Source: Moringa oleifera
Lineage: Eukaryota > Streptophyta > Magnoliopsida > Brassicales > Moringaceae
Length of the DNA stretch: 64,000 nt
Reading direction: 5' to 3'
NCBI GenBank assembly: GCA_021397835.1
Contig: JAJFZO010000718.1
Location: forward strand, 62,001 to 126,000
Shown: piece by piece, positions 63,430-64,000 of the stretch
How the letters are laid out: every line of letters begins with the position of its first letter
Numbering within the stretch: the first letter of the stretch is position 1
Position numbers and translations under genes: made by a program
The notes under the pieces: model-generated
Told to the model about the DNA's origin: nothing
Database searches by the model: none
Seen by the model: only the letters and a program-made list of their open reading frames with translations

Positions 63430-64000
63430 TGTCAGCTCATTCTTCTCCTTTTTTTCTTCTCTTGAACTTTTTCCTGGCATAGGTTTTGGGCTCTTCTCTA
63501 TGGTTTCTCATATACCTTGTGAGGTGCCTTCTTTCTTATTAACTTTTTAATCTCTTTTTTGAGTTGTCGGCACGCTTTAATGTTGTGTCTATGATCCTAG
63601 TGAAATGGCAATACTTGCTTCTGTTGGGCTTCTCAAGGTTTGAGTGCATGCATTTTGACCATTTCACTCATGGATCGTTCTCGATTTGCATCAAAATACA
63701 TTTTCTTATTGTGGTGATCAATGAATCGAACTTCAACTCTTCTTCCTCCTTGGCTTTTGCTATTTTTAAAAGTTAATGTTGAGCTTCCAATTTTCGTTTG
63801 TGGTCTTCCTCTTGATTAATGTACTTTTATACTTTTGTTAACAATTCCTTAAGGCTCTTGGGCATTTTTTTTGCTCAAGGCATTATGAAAATTCATTGTT
63901 GAGATTGTAGTGGATTGGTCCACACTTTTTATTTTCAGAGTTGTTGTAGTGAATCTATTCATGTATGCTTAGATCGATTCCATAGGTCTTTGCTTGATGC
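63430..64000 (-). pseudogene. Gypsy gag remnant, continues beyond the window
   Basis: Minus-strand pieces include MPKSLKELLTKVXKYINQEE (near 63820-63880), a KEEEELKF stretch and, near 63560-63620, a degenerate CHFTRIIDTTLKRADNSKK segment. This mirrors the end of plant gypsy gag (…LLxRAxKYINxEE…, CxfHxxxGHxTexC…). Several stops are present. Confidence 0.6.

Larger units (their letters stand above)
54960..64000 (-). mobile_element. Decayed Ty3/gypsy retrotransposon, Tat-like, running off the window
   Basis: In order of falling coordinate, i.e. the element's own direction, the window shows remnants of gag, protease, RT, RNase H and integrase. Next comes a long + strand accessory reading region, then repeat-rich sequence that probably holds the 3' LTR (about 54960-56490). 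The 5' LTR lies beyond the window. Gag-pol domain order and an antisense ORF between integrase and 3' LTR are features of Tat-lineage elements. Stops and frameshifts are frequent throughout. LTR ends could not be fixed. Confidence 0.8.

Overview
This is a window of plant nuclear DNA, almost certainly from a eudicot. The evidence is GT-AG split genes with AT-rich introns, a eukaryotic tRNA-Ser with internal A and B boxes, an SVP-type MIKC MADS-box gene, a plant ULP2-type SUMO protease, and plant copia, Tat-like gypsy, L1, RTE, Harbinger and MITE debris. Large TE-filled introns suggest a tree or vine genome rather than a compact one, but the species cannot be fixed from the sequence alone.

Layout. 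At 559-2474 (+) lie the last four exons of a small membrane protein that resembles the TVP15/COPI-associated family. It converges on a complete four-exon magnesium-dependent phosphatase 1 gene (MDP1, 3841-6086, -). Intron 1 of MDP1 holds a tRNA-Ser(AGA) gene on the opposite strand. A decayed Harbinger element (about 6317-7609) and AT-rich DNA follow. A 16-exon ULP2-type SUMO protease gene spans 9268-24405 (-). It encodes 749 residues with an intact His-Asp-Gln-Cys active site and contains one GC-AG intron. Its 5.5-kb intron 5 holds two L1-type LINE pieces, an 89-bp tandem duplication and a GC-richer, UTR-like stretch.

After a MITE and 3.4 kb of AT-rich spacer comes an SVP/AGL24-type MADS gene (28386-43959, -; seven coding exons, 213 residues). 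Its 13.7-kb first intron has been colonised by a degenerate Ty1/copia element, an L1 LINE piece, a probable TRIM-like element and simple repeats. Another AT-rich spacer leads to an intronless 519-residue J-like protein gene (49777-51336, +), whose J domain lacks the HPD tripeptide.

From about 54960 to the window end lies a badly decayed Ty3/gypsy element on the minus strand (gag, protease, RT, RNase H and integrase in order of falling coordinate). It has a long accessory reading region on the opposite strand between integrase and the presumed 3' LTR, an arrangement known from Tat-lineage elements. A probable solo LTR interrupts its RT.

The host genes are ordinary regulators: a phosphatase, a deSUMOylating enzyme, a transcription factor and a chaperone-like protein. 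Nothing suggests they form a cluster. All exon models were built by eye from splice signals, reading-frame continuity and family similarity, so UTRs and transcription starts are approximate.
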